Part shown: piece by piece, positions 7,961-16,098 of the stretch
Position numbering within the stretch: the stretch's first letter is position 1
How the letters are laid out: every line of letters begins with the position of its first letter
The notes under the pieces: generated by a model
Told to the model about the DNA's origin: nothing
Seen by the model: only the letters and a program-made list of their open reading frames with translations
Databases searched by the model: none
Assembly: GCF_002887735.1 (NCBI RefSeq)
Contig: NZ_PKQP01000008.1
Location: forward strand, 1 to 64,000
DNA length: 64,000 nt
Source of the DNA: Stenotrophomonas bentonitica
Lineage (GTDB): Bacteria > Pseudomonadota > Gammaproteobacteria > Xanthomonadales > Xanthomonadaceae
Reading direction: 5' to 3'
Made by a program: the position numbers and the translations under genes

Positions 7961-8194
7961 ATGTCCGAAGACTCGCTCGAAACGAAGTACCTGCGCACCT
8001 TCGGCGCTGTTCTGTCTGCGGCCCAGACCGCAAGGATCCTTGGCTACAAGAGCACTGCGTCGTTGGCCAAGGCGCGCGCACGCGGGTCGCTGCCCTTCCA
8101 AATGTTCCTGCTGCCCAAGCGCCGCGGCTGGTTTGCCGACACTGTCGATGTTGCCGCCTTCGTGGATTCTGCGAAGGCATCGTCCGGCGGCTAG
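7961..8194 (+). CDS. Small helix-turn-helix-like protein, possible regulator of the transposition module
   Basis: 77 residues. The order helix (AAQTARILGYKSTASLAKARARGSLP), then a strand-like LPKRRGWF and TVDVAAFVDS, resembles small AlpA/excisionase-type winged-helix proteins, in which a recognition helix follows LGYKS. It is encoded 0.6 kb upstream of the tnsA-like gene in the same direction and is followed by paired hairpins. A role in controlling transposition or conjugation is inference from position. The ribosome site is weak, and I did not match it to a named family with certainty. Confidence 0.55.
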   Translation: MSEDSLETKYLRTFGAVLSAAQTARILGYKSTASLAKARARGSLPFQMFLLPKRRGWFADTVDVAAFVDSAKASSGG

Positions 8195-8265
8195 CCGCAT
8201 TTCCCAACCCACCAGGAAGCCCTGAGCATGAGCTGAAACCGCCCTCTCTGACCCCTGGAAATGAC

Positions 8266-8313
8266 AATGCCCCCGCGTCAACGAGGGCATTAGCCTCTCG
8301 AAAGAGCGAGAGG
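8266..8313 (+). terminator. Tandem hairpins downstream of the small DNA-binding protein gene
   Basis: Two adjacent inverted repeats: AATGCCC...GGGCATT (8266-8291, extended by an inner CG/CG pair) and CCTCTCG...CGAGAGG (8294-8313). Neither is followed by a strong T-run, so this is a putative terminator or attenuator between the gene ending at 8194 and the Tn7-like operon. Confidence 0.5.
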
Positions 8314-8414
8314 TAGGAAGTACTAAACACCAACAGGTTTAGGCTCCTTCATTTCTTCCGCGAAGTCAAGCCGCCAGTGATGGTCGGCCAGACAGGTGTT
8401 GCCTTTACATGGGC

Positions 8415-8426
8415 CGGCATATGCCG
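8415..8426. promoter_or_regulatory. 12-bp palindrome upstream of the Tn7-like operon
   Basis: CGGCATATGCCG is a perfect palindrome 78 bp before the first ORF of the transposition operon. It is a candidate operator. The rest of 8195-8504 holds only the hairpins at 8266-8313 and no credible gene. Confidence 0.35.
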
Positions 8427-8504
8427 ACCCGAGTGAAGGTTGCGCCCTGGCCCGCCCCGTCCCTCGCGGTGTGGTGCCACCGTGCACCTAATCCGGAGAA
8501 AACC

Positions 8505-8807
8505 ATGCTTTCAGGAGCTGCCTGCCCGGTAATGTTCGACACTGCTCGGGTCAATCACCCCAACCTGCGCCCCACCGAAACTTCTTATGCCGCTTGGCCT
8601 GTACGCCGAAGCCGGCTAGTCGCCACTCTGCGCGGCATCACCCGCCACTACCCCGTGATGACTGCCGCGAACAGTCACCATGACTGGCTAGCTGGGTACG
8701 CGGCTCGCTTCTTTCAGTTTCGGTGCCATGCCCTTGCCGCTCCTCCGGTCACCGCCTCCCCTGCCGGCCACCGGCTAGGGATTCAATGGGAGAGGCGTCA
8801 TGGCTAG
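8505..8807 (+). CDS. Small hypothetical protein leading the Tn7-like operon
   Basis: 100 residues. ATG 8505 follows a good ribosome site (CCGGAG, 6 bases away), and the stop overlaps the tnsA-like start by 8 bp, suggesting translational coupling. The product is basic and Arg/His-rich with no membrane segment and no motif I recognise. It might equally be a leader peptide for the downstream genes. It should not be given a function from sequence alone. Confidence 0.45.
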   Translation: MLSGAACPVMFDTARVNHPNLRPTETSYAAWPVRRSRLVATLRGITRHYPVMTAANSHHDWLAGYAARFFQFRCHALAAPPVTASPAGHRLGIQWERRHG

Positions 8808-9522
8808 TCTTCCCCACCCTTCAGTCACCTCATCAGACACCCCGCCCGCGTCTAGCAAGGAGGCGTACACCGCTCGCCCACTCACGCCCTCTGAATCCAC
8901 CAGACTGGACGCCTACTACTACCAGTCACCAAGGAATAACCAACGCCTGGTTGCTGTCGTGGAACCATGCCGCTTGGCCTTGGCGCTGGATCTGGAGTTT
9001 GATCCAAGCGTGGCAACCTACGTTGAGCGCCCTAGAACATTACTGGTGCGTGGCCGAGATGTTGAGCTCTGCTTCTGGATCTCCAGGAAGTGTGGCACCG
9101 AAAGCTTCATCGTATTCCGCAGACAGGCCGCCGCCACTGTTCCGGCGCTCCGCGCCGAACAGCAGTTTTGCGCCGAACTGATGGAAGCTTCACAGCGTGC
9201 GGGTTTGGACCTTGCAATCCGGAAGTTGCAGTCCATTCTTGCAGCACGGGTGGCCAATGCCACGCGACTTGAGCTGCTTCCTTATGTGCAGGCAGCTAGA
9301 CGGTCGCGAGGAATCAGTGTCTTCATTGACGCAGTGATGACCCACATGAGAAGGCACCCCGTCAGCTCTTTCCATGCAATCGAAACGAGCCTGCGCCCGA
9401 CGTTCGATTGGCGGGATATTCGCAGTGCGACCTGTCTTCTGGTACATCGCGGGGACCTGGCGATCAACTTCAATGAGAGGCTTCGGACCTCGTCGTCAGT
9501 TACGCTGGGAGCAAACCCATGA
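8800..9522 (+). CDS. tnsA: TnsA-like protein of a Tn7-like transposon
   Basis: 240 residues. TnsA normally cuts the 5' ends of a Tn7-like element, working with TnsB. The region VVEPCRLALALDLEFDPSVATYVERP (about residues 46-71) has the spacing of the TnsA N-terminal nuclease domain (Glu, then LE-FDP-V-Y-E-P). The expected later PD and E-x-K elements are not obvious: the matching stretch reads VELCFWISRKCGTESFIVF. The catalytic site may therefore be diverged or lost. A C-terminal helical domain follows. The gene overlaps tnsB by 4 bp (ATGA). The name is supported mostly by its place before tnsB-tnsC-tniQ and the LEFDP-V pattern. Confidence 0.65.
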   Translation: MASLPHPSVTSSDTPPASSKEAYTARPLTPSESTRLDAYYYQSPRNNQRLVAVVEPCRLALALDLEFDPSVATYVERPRTLLVRGRDVELCFWISRKCGTESFIVFRRQAAATVPALRAEQQFCAELMEASQRAGLDLAIRKLQSILAARVANATRLELLPYVQAARRSRGISVFIDAVMTHMRRHPVSSFHAIETSLRPTFDWRDIRSATCLLVHRGDLAINFNERLRTSSSVTLGANP

Positions 9523-11408
9523 GCGGGGTGAGTCGCGAGGAGCTACTGTCCTGGGATCTGCTTAGTCCTCAAGGGCTGACCTCAAACCAACTCAAGTCCT
9601 ACCAGGCTCGCGTTGACGCAGTTCATGCCGTCGTCGCAGGCTCCTCGATCGCTGCGGTCGCGAAGCGTCACGGGCTGAACGCCAAGACGCTTGCATTGAC
9701 GCTGCGAAACACACAGCAGACGTCCCCAGATGGGCGGCCGTGGGGTTGGCGCGCCTGCCTGCCATACAGAGTAAGAAATACCAGCCAACGCCTTGCCGCA
9801 GAATTTCCAGCCGCTGCGGGACCGGGAGCATTCAATTCGTTCCTGAGAAAGCTCCCGGAATTCGAAGAAATGCTCATAGGCTACGCCGGCCCACTGCCTT
9901 CGAGAAATGAGCGCAGCCCCAAGTTTGATCGATTCTTCAAACTACTGAAGAAGACTGTGCAGAAGTCGGTTCCGGCAGATCGCTATCCAGCTAACGACAA
10001 ATCATGTGCGAGGAGAAGCGTCCTGCAGTACCTAAAAAGACTGCGTCAAGGCTCTCCGTTTGTAGATGATGGCTTCGAGATAGAGGACGCAACCCTAGCC
10101 AGCCAGCTGAACGAAGTGTTTGCGCTACAGATGGGTGACTGGGTGCAGTTCGATGGACACTCTTTGGACACGAATTTCAATGTTGAAGGCGAGGACGCGG
10201 ATGGGAACCCGTTCTTCCAAACGATCACGAAGACGTGGTTGATAGTCGGCTACTTCGCGCTGATGCGGCTCTGCTCTAGCTGGTGGCTCTCCTTCTCCAC
10301 CAACTACAACGGAACCGAATTCAACGCGGCATGCGCAGAAAGCTTGCGAGAAAGGTCCGTTCGTGACCTCGTTGTGCCCTCAATGAACTATGAGCCAGGG
10401 GCGTGCATCGGATCCTTGTCCGTCATTGGATTTGTGGCAACGGGAGCAATTACGAGTGTCGACAATGCGATGGCTCACAAATTGAAGGTCAATAGGTTGC
10501 GAATGGCGTCGGAGCTGATGGGTGTCATTCATCTTGGGCATAGCCATGTTCCTGAAACGCGTGGTCACCTCGAAGCGTGGAACAAGCGGATGGAAGAAGC
10601 GGTGGTCCGAAAGCTGCCAGGCGGGTTCCGGCCGGCGGGCGAGCTGTCCGATGCGACCAAAACGAATGGCTACAAATTCGAGAACTTCCCAATGCAGCCC
10701 ACGGCACTCGAAGATCTCATGGATGTCACGATCGCGGCTTCTAACATATCGCCGATCAACACGCTCCAGAACCGCACGCCAGTCGAGGCGCTTCAGTCTT
10801 TTGCAGCGTCTGGCGGATGGCTGTTTGCCACCAAGGATCACGAGGATCGGGCTCGGTCACTTTCGAAGCACAACTTCTCCGTAACCATTCGTGGAGATCG
10901 ACGTAAGAGGCGTCAGCCCTATGCGCGCTTTGGGCACGCGAAGTATCGAGCCGCATCAATGAAGAACAGGTGGGACTTGTTAGGCCAGAAATTCGCGGCA
11001 GAGGTCGACATCCACGATGGAAGGTTCTTGCATCTATACACCGCGTCAGGAGAGCTGTTCGTAGTCCTGAGGGCGCTCCGCCCTTGGGGTCGCTCACCGC
11101 ATAGCCTTGCGCTTAGGCGGTTAATCCAACGCCGAAGCCGAACGGATGGCTTCGAGATCAGTGGTGCAGAAGATGCGGTCATCGCGTACAGGGAGCATGT
11201 AAGAAGGAACTTCAGCTCAGAGCACGGCGCTGCGCTTGCAGCAACGCGACACCGGCGTGACCTAGATGCGGCATCTGAGGCTTCACCGGTGGCTAAGGAA
11301 ACGACACTGCCTTTGGCCGAGACCGGCCAACAGCGAGCACCTGCTGAGGACTTGTTCGTACCCATTACCGGCCGGGTCAACTTGGGCAGGAAGGGGCCGA
11401 AGCAATGA
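9519..11408 (+). CDS. tnsB: TnsB-like DDE transposase
   Basis: 629 residues. An N-terminal HTH-type DNA-binding part (about 30-65) is followed by a retroviral-integrase-fold core. Candidate catalytic residues are Asp212 (WVQFDGHSL), Asp315 (ITSVDNAMAH) and Glu352 (GHLEAWNKR). The Lys/Arg-rich C-terminal half resembles the Mu/TniA C-terminal barrel region. TnsB binds repeated sites in the transposon ends and joins the 3' ends to target. It overlaps tnsA and tnsC by ATGA on both sides. The repeats at 13,737-13,847 are its likely binding sites. Confidence 0.85.
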   Translation: MSGVSREELLSWDLLSPQGLTSNQLKSYQARVDAVHAVVAGSSIAAVAKRHGLNAKTLALTLRNTQQTSPDGRPWGWRACLPYRVRNTSQRLAAEFPAAAGPGAFNSFLRKLPEFEEMLIGYAGPLPSRNERSPKFDRFFKLLKKTVQKSVPADRYPANDKSCARRSVLQYLKRLRQGSPFVDDGFEIEDATLASQLNEVFALQMGDWVQFDGHSLDTNFNVEGEDADGNPFFQTITKTWLIVGYFALMRLCSSWWLSFSTNYNGTEFNAACAESLRERSVRDLVVPSMNYEPGACIGSLSVIGFVATGAITSVDNAMAHKLKVNRLRMASELMGVIHLGHSHVPETRGHLEAWNKRMEEAVVRKLPGGFRPAGELSDATKTNGYKFENFPMQPTALEDLMDVTIAASNISPINTLQNRTPVEALQSFAASGGWLFATKDHEDRARSLSKHNFSVTIRGDRRKRRQPYARFGHAKYRAASMKNRWDLLGQKFAAEVDIHDGRFLHLYTASGELFVVLRALRPWGRSPHSLALRRLIQRRSRTDGFEISGAEDAVIAYREHVRRNFSSEHGAALAATRHRRDLDAASEASPVAKETTLPLAETGQQRAPAEDLFVPITGRVNLGRKGPKQ

Positions 11409-12370
11409 CAACGTTCAACTACAAAGGAGAGCCCATCATCCCGACCCGCGGCATGGAAGATGCTCTGACCAAGATCATCTCCGCACTTGAGGTTGACTAC
11501 CGCGGTATCGGGTTTCATTCGCTGACCCGGTTCGGAAAAAGTACCCTCGCGCAGTTCATCTGCGCAAACACTGAATGGACAGAATGCAAATACGTGGCCA
11601 AGCAGGCAAACCTCCGGGTGCTTGGTCCTGGAGAGTCCGCATTCCTGGACTGGTTCATTTCACAGCTCGGCTCACAAGTGATCTCCCACCAGGCTGCTGA
11701 CCGAAAGATCGAGAGGATCGTTAATACCGTTGATCTGATGCTCAGGTCTGCAGGCGGCGGATCGCTATTCTTCATCGCCGATGATGCAAACTTGCTGGAG
11801 CAAGCCGCCTTTCAACATTTCATTACAATCGATAACGCGCTGGAGAAGAAGGGCATTTCGCTCTTTGTCATCTTCCTGTTTCAGGACAATCACACTTCCA
11901 GCCGGCGCGAAGAGATCAATAGAACCACGGTCACACCTCAGGTCCGTGGGCGCTTCTTGACCCGCTACCATCGCCTGCATGGAATTCGAGGGGCCCTGGA
12001 CGTTGAGACGTTCTTGGAGCGCTTCGAGGACGAGGTAGAGGCTAGCGCCGGAGCCGGCGTTACCTTGCCCAGGAGCCTTGCGCCAGAGCTCTACGACGGG
12101 GAGTTCCGTTTACGGCATTTCAGTGAGCAGATCTGGAATGCCGGTTGCAGCTGTCGCGCCGCAGCCGGGCACTCCAGTCAAGATGAGTGGCCTCTCAAGG
12201 CTATGCGCCTCATTGCGTACTACTTGGCGACCAGGGTCATCTGCAAAATTGGCTTCAAGGAGGTCACGTCTAGTGACATTGAAATGTCGGTCGCCTTCTC
12301 GGATCTTGCTGCCTTTGATGGCGAATCGGGAGCGCTGACTTTCACAGCAGATGGAGGCATCAATGGATAG
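11405..12370 (+). CDS. tnsC: TnsC-like AAA+ ATPase
   Basis: 321 residues. Regulatory ATPase of Tn7-like transposition, linking the target selector (TniQ) to the transposase. The Walker A region is SLTRFGKST (residues 39-47), with Ser where Gly is usual. Walker B is LFFIADDANLL (121-131, Asp126/Asp127). A sensor-like strand ISLFVIFLFQ follows at about 155-165. It is shorter than Tn7 TnsC and nearer in size to TniB. It starts at ATGA with tnsB, and its stop lies inside the tniQ start region. Confidence 0.82.
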   Translation: MTTFNYKGEPIIPTRGMEDALTKIISALEVDYRGIGFHSLTRFGKSTLAQFICANTEWTECKYVAKQANLRVLGPGESAFLDWFISQLGSQVISHQAADRKIERIVNTVDLMLRSAGGGSLFFIADDANLLEQAAFQHFITIDNALEKKGISLFVIFLFQDNHTSSRREEINRTTVTPQVRGRFLTRYHRLHGIRGALDVETFLERFEDEVEASAGAGVTLPRSLAPELYDGEFRLRHFSEQIWNAGCSCRAAAGHSSQDEWPLKAMRLIAYYLATRVICKIGFKEVTSSDIEMSVAFSDLAAFDGESGALTFTADGGING

Positions 12371-13682
12371 CGACAGTGAGGTCAGAACTGTAGCCCACCT
12401 ACCGCCAGCGTGGAGTGCCGGCATTTCCCCGTTCGGATTCGTTGTTCAGACGCTGAGATTCAATAGCCTTTACTGCAGTGATGGTCATGGTGCGTTCGGC
12501 ATTCGCCCAAGGTACACCGAGGATTTGTGTCGTCAGCTCTGTCTCTCTGCAAAGGCCAGAACTTCGATTGCGGCAAGAATTCCTGCTGCGTCTATCCTCG
12601 CGCCACTGTGGCAGCCAACTGCTTGGCAAGCATTCGGCGGTTCTGCGACGCACTGGCGTCCATACCTGTCGGGGTGTACTGAGTGCATGAAAACTGGGTA
12701 TCACTCGATGTTGTTCCAGATGCCTTGGGTCAACCGGTGTCCGTGGCACTCGCAACCCCTCTCATCTCAGTGCGACCATTGCTCGAGACCGCTATGGCAT
12801 GGCTTTCGCTCCGATGCCCCTCCCCTACTATGCCCATGCGGGCATGACCCGGTTTCGAGCCGGAATACCCTTGACGAAGAAGGTAGGATCGAGGACCTTC
12901 GTGGCAGCTGGATAAAGCGATACCTTCGCTGGGCCGGGGCGAGTCGAGGTCGGCGAACGCTGATCGGGGTGGGAGATGATCTGACGTCCGCCGAGGAGGC
13001 GGCAGTCCTGTTTCGCGGCAGGGCTTACCCTTGGTACCGACCGAAGTACGCCTCGTCGGACGTGCTCATCAGGGCGTCTACCGTACGTCATGGGCAATCC
13101 GTCGAAGCTCGCTCCCAGAAGGCCGCGTTCTCGCGCCTTGCCCCGTCCATGGGGCCAGGTCGTGACTTCTTTCTTGAGCTTCCTCAGGCGCTTGAAAGAC
13201 CGATGGCGCGTATCACGGCCTCAGTTGCGGCGAAGTTCCGCGAGTCGACCTTCTCGGCACGTGAGCGAGCCTGCTTAGGCTTGCCTGAGGCCTCGGAAGG
13301 TGGGGGGCAGCCATCCTCGCGCGCTTCGGTTGTATTGCTCCCCGCCTACAGAGTCCGCGAGCACCTGTTCCTGGATGGCCGTGTATTGGGTAGGCCCACA
13401 CAGGCGGTCCTAAGAGAGATCGCGCAGGCAATGTCTCTCCTCCCGTCTGACAACCCTGCGATCGAGGCCCTGGCGCGGGCATACGAACGGGTACTGGGTC
13501 GCGGCTTCGCGAGCTCCGCCCTTCACTTGCTCGGCCGACTTGACGGCTCTGCTACCGATGATGAAGCCGCACTGATCCGCCCAGTGGTGTTGATCAGACA
13601 TAGAAGGAGCTCGTGCCTTCTGACTCTGGCGTGGCTGGGCTGCGCCCGCAAGGAGCGAAGCAGAGCCGGCGGTCAGGTGTAG
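12363..13682 (+). CDS. tniQ: TniQ/TnsD-like target-selection protein
   Basis: 439 residues from ATG 12363, chosen because GGAGG sits just upstream; an in-frame ATG at 12351 is less likely. The TniQ zinc-binding pattern is clear: C-x2-C (105,108), GYH (112-114), CPWH (126-129), C-x2-C (137,140) and CPCGH (157-161). TniQ-family proteins recognise the attachment site or a guide complex and recruit TnsC. No second tniQ and no Cas genes are in the window, so homing to a fixed site is the simplest reading. The C-terminal half (about 180-439) would be the sequence-reading part. It is the last gene before the transposon-end repeats. Confidence 0.82.
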   Translation: MDSDSEVRTVAHLPPAWSAGISPFGFVVQTLRFNSLYCSDGHGAFGIRPRYTEDLCRQLCLSAKARTSIAARIPAASILAPLWQPTAWQAFGGSATHWRPYLSGCTECMKTGYHSMLFQMPWVNRCPWHSQPLSSQCDHCSRPLWHGFRSDAPPLLCPCGHDPVSSRNTLDEEGRIEDLRGSWIKRYLRWAGASRGRRTLIGVGDDLTSAEEAAVLFRGRAYPWYRPKYASSDVLIRASTVRHGQSVEARSQKAAFSRLAPSMGPGRDFFLELPQALERPMARITASVAAKFRESTFSARERACLGLPEASEGGGQPSSRASVVLLPAYRVREHLFLDGRVLGRPTQAVLREIAQAMSLLPSDNPAIEALARAYERVLGRGFASSALHLLGRLDGSATDDEAALIRPVVLIRHRRSSCLLTLAWLGCARKERSRAGGQV

Positions 13683-13736
13683 TGGATGGAGGATCCTTCC
13701 CTGCCAAACCTGGACCGCCCCTTACTAGTTCGTTGA

Positions 13737-13847
13737 GATGCAGAATTGTCTGCATCGGATCTCCGAAGAGCGGAATTGTCGGCATCTGACCTTCCAGTGG
13801 AAGGAATGTCTGCGACTGGCATCCTAGGCACAGAAAGATCTGCGTTG
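13737..13847 (+). repeat. Array of about 30-bp-spaced repeats, putative TnsB-binding sites
   Basis: Four related blocks in one orientation begin at 13,743 (GAATTGTCTGCATC), 13,773 (GAATTGTCGGCATC), 13,804 (GAATGTCTGCGAC) and 13,833 (GAAAGATCTGCGTTG), at intervals of 30, 31 and 29 bp. The first is also a 20-bp inverted repeat (13,737-13,756). Regularly spaced repeats just beyond the transposition genes are the hallmark of Tn7/Tn5053-type ends, where the transposase binds. A weaker fifth copy may start near 13,912. The matching inverted set at the other end is not in the window. Confidence 0.7.
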
Positions 13848-13911
13848 GATCATGGAGATTGTGGCGTTGCGATAGAATTATGACCCAAGAAATCAGTGAC
13901 TTAGCTTGCCG

Positions 13912-13954
13912 TCAAATCTCTGCGACGAACAGCAGAAGCTAGGCCGTAGCCGAC
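13912..13954. mobile_element. Probable terminus of the Tn7-like element
   Basis: A diverged repeat copy (AATCTCTGCGACG, 13,914-13,926) is followed by GCCGACA ending near 13,953. Tn7-like elements end in ...ACA, and the next recognisable sequence is a chromosomal gene whose stop lies about 27 bp further on (13,979). The exact end is inferred. It needs the other end or an empty site to be settled. Confidence 0.4.
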
Positions 13955-13978
13955 ACAAAACCCCATTCGCACCCCTGG

Positions 13979-14404
13979 CTACCGCTCCCGACATCGCTGC
14001 CAGTCGCCTGCAGCAGCATGGACCTGCTCCCATCCATTCGGGAGTTTCCGGAACGCCTGACCGCCGATACATGCTGTTCCCGAACGCTTGGAGTCCTCTG
14101 ATCCCAAGGGTGGCAGGTTCATCACGCTGTCCGACGGTCCCGGGCGCCCGGCGCGTTGGGCCTCAGCTGACAGAGTACGGGCCTCAACGCGTTCGCAGTA
14201 AGCTTTCATGCCGGGATGTGGGTGATTCGGCCACGCCAATTCTTCGCAATTGAACGGCGTGGTGCTCTTCGACATCGAGTTGTAGGCCGCCTTGGGCGCC
14301 GGAGGCAACGGCTTGGGTCGGGGACCCGTTGCAGAATGCACTTGCGCCAGCGAAGAGCAGGCAAGCGAAAAAAGCAGCAATCCTGCTGAAATCCTTTTGA
14401 GCAT
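13979..14404 (-). CDS. Small secreted hypothetical protein
   Basis: 141 residues from ATG 14404. Residues 1-20 (LKRISAGLLLFSLACSSLAQ) form a typical signal peptide, with a Cys at the end of the hydrophobic stretch, so either Sec cleavage at LAQ or lipidation is possible. The mature part is Pro-rich and has several cysteines (FNCEELAW, AYCERVEART, TACIGG), with a C-terminal WQRCRER. I do not recognise the family. The ribosome site lies in a 10-bp hairpin. The 3' end faces the Tn7-like element, and this gene may be the anchor of its attachment site. Confidence 0.65.
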   Translation of the reverse strand: MLKRISAGLLLFSLACSSLAQVHSATGPRPKPLPPAPKAAYNSMSKSTTPFNCEELAWPNHPHPGMKAYCERVEARTLSAEAQRAGRPGPSDSVMNLPPLGSEDSKRSGTACIGGQAFRKLPNGWEQVHAAAGDWQRCRER

Positions 14405-14405
14405 G

Positions 14406-14431
14406 AGCTTCCCCCTGTGCTGGGGGAAGCT
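14406..14431 (-). promoter_or_regulatory. Perfect hairpin covering the ribosome site of the secreted-protein gene
   Basis: AGCTTCCCCC and GGGGGAAGCT form a 10-bp perfect stem with a 6-base loop. On the transcribed strand the GGGGGAAG arm is the Shine-Dalgarno region, and the stem ends one base before the ATG at 14,404. Translation would be blocked unless the helix opens. Confidence 0.6.
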
Positions 14432-14554
14432 TACCGCTTCAAGCCTGCGCCCGACGAGCGTCGGAGCCGCTACGCCCGACGCCCTACCCGGCTCTGCCAA
14501 CGCACGCAGGGAGGCGCAGAGTCCTGTAGCCCGGCGCCGGTGCCGGTGCCGAAA

Positions 14555-15946
14555 TCAAGCCGACGCTGTAGCCGCAATCTTGATCGACTTGACGTTCACG
14601 AACTCCTTCAGACCTTCCGGACCATGCTCGCGGCCATAGCCCGACGCCTTCACACCGCCAAACGGAAGCGTTGGCGATGCCACGTCGAAGGTGTTGATGA
14701 AGATCATGCCGGTGTCGAAGTACTTGGTGGCCAGCTCCCGGGCACGTTGCACGTCGCGGCTGAAGATGCCGCCGCCCAGGCCGTAGCGGCTGTCGTTGGC
14801 GATGCGCATCGCATCCTCATCGTCCTCGGCGCGGATGATGGCCGCTGCAGGGCCGAACAGCTCATCCTCGTAGGCCACCTGCCCCGGCGCCACATCCGCC
14901 AGCACCGTGGCCGGATAGAACCAGCCCGTGCGGTCCGGTACTTCGCCGCCAACCACCAGGCGTGACCCCTGGGAGACGCTCTTGGTCACCTGTTCGTGCA
15001 GCTTGTCGCGCTGCGCCTTGGAGACCATCGGGCCGAGCTGGGTGTTGTCCGCATTCGGGTCGCCCATCCGGATCGCTTCGAAGGCCTCTGCATAGGCGCT
15101 CACGAAGGCCTCGTAATTCTTCTTTGTCACGATGAAGCGCTTGGCGTTGACGCAGGTCTGCCCGTTGTTGAACAGGCGGCCTTTGACGCAGGTCGCCACC
15201 GCCAGCTCCAGGTCGGCGTCGTCCAGCACCAGATAGGCGTCATTCGAGCCCAGCTCAAGCACCGTCTTCTTGAGTGCCGCGCCGGCCTTGGCGGCCACGG
15301 TGCGTCCCGCGGCCTCGCTCCCGGTCAGCGTCACCGCGCGCACCAGGTCGTTCTCCACGATGTCATTGGACTGGTCGTGGGTGATCAGCAGCACCCCGAA
15401 CAGCCCCTTGGGCAGCCCGGCGCTTTCGTAGATGTCACGCAGCAGCAGCCCACTCCCGGTGCAGCTCTCGGCATGCTTGAGCAACACCCCGTTGCCCGCC
15501 ATCAGGCTGGCGATGGAATAGCGGATGGCCTGATAGGCCGGGAAGTTCCACGGCTGAATGCCGTAAACCACGCCGATCGGGGCGTGAGTCACAATGCCGG
15601 TGGCGCCCTCCACGTCGCGCTCTTCATCGGCCAGGGCGACGGGCCCTTGCTTGGCGGTGTAGTCGCAGATGCTGGCGCACAGCTCGACTTCGGTACGGCT
15701 GTCTTCAATGAGCTTGCCGACCTCGTCGGTCATCAGCTGCGCGAACTCTTCCTTGCGCGCACGAAGCGCCTTGGCGATGTCCGCGATGACGTTCGCTCGC
15801 TCATCCAGACTGCGCAGTCGCCACTGAAGAAATGCGTCATGGCTTGCCTTCACCGTGGCGGCGGCTTCGCCGTCAGACATGTAGGAATAGGTGGCGAGCA
15901 CTTCTTCGGTCAGCGGATTGATGGTCGTGAGTTGCTTGTTTGGCAT
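14555..15946 (-). CDS. gabD: NAD(P)-dependent succinate-semialdehyde dehydrogenase family protein
   Basis: 463 residues from ATG 15946 (the frame extends upstream without a family match). Aldehyde dehydrogenase superfamily: the NAD-binding stretch is IQPWNFPAYQ, catalytic Glu is in LELGSND and catalytic Cys in NNGQTCVNAK. The C-terminus PFGGVKASGYGREHG is typical of the succinate-semialdehyde dehydrogenase (Sad/GabD-like) branch. It would oxidise succinate semialdehyde to succinate in the cytoplasm. No GABA transaminase is adjacent. The gene is single, with the divergent PQQ-type dehydrogenase gene starting about 150 bp upstream. Substrate is inferred from family. Confidence 0.82.
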   Translation of the reverse strand: MPNKQLTTINPLTEEVLATYSYMSDGEAAATVKASHDAFLQWRLRSLDERANVIADIAKALRARKEEFAQLMTDEVGKLIEDSRTEVELCASICDYTAKQGPVALADEERDVEGATGIVTHAPIGVVYGIQPWNFPAYQAIRYSIASLMAGNGVLLKHAESCTGSGLLLRDIYESAGLPKGLFGVLLITHDQSNDIVENDLVRAVTLTGSEAAGRTVAAKAGAALKKTVLELGSNDAYLVLDDADLELAVATCVKGRLFNNGQTCVNAKRFIVTKKNYEAFVSAYAEAFEAIRMGDPNADNTQLGPMVSKAQRDKLHEQVTKSVSQGSRLVVGGEVPDRTGWFYPATVLADVAPGQVAYEDELFGPAAAIIRAEDDEDAMRIANDSRYGLGGGIFSRDVQRARELATKYFDTGMIFINTFDVASPTLPFGGVKASGYGREHGPEGLKEFVNVKSIKIAATASA

Positions 15947-16098
15947 GGGAAGAGAGGCTTTACGTAGAGGGGAGGTCCGTAGAGGGTCGCCGCCGTGCAG
16001 TTCCTCCGCTGTGAATTCTTCAGCGGAATGCATCACTGGAGGTTCACCGGATCTCATTGCTAGAGTGTGGATTCGGCCTGCTTTGACGAACTCCCTGC

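Noticed and set aside
8505..13682. CRISPR-associated transposon
   Set aside because: No cas genes, no CRISPR repeats and no second tniQ are visible; the repeats at 13,737-13,847 have diverged copies and no unique equal-length spacers.
13737..13847. CRISPR array
   Set aside because: Only four imperfect short repeats (about 14 bp) with about 16 bp between them; they fit transposase-binding sites better.
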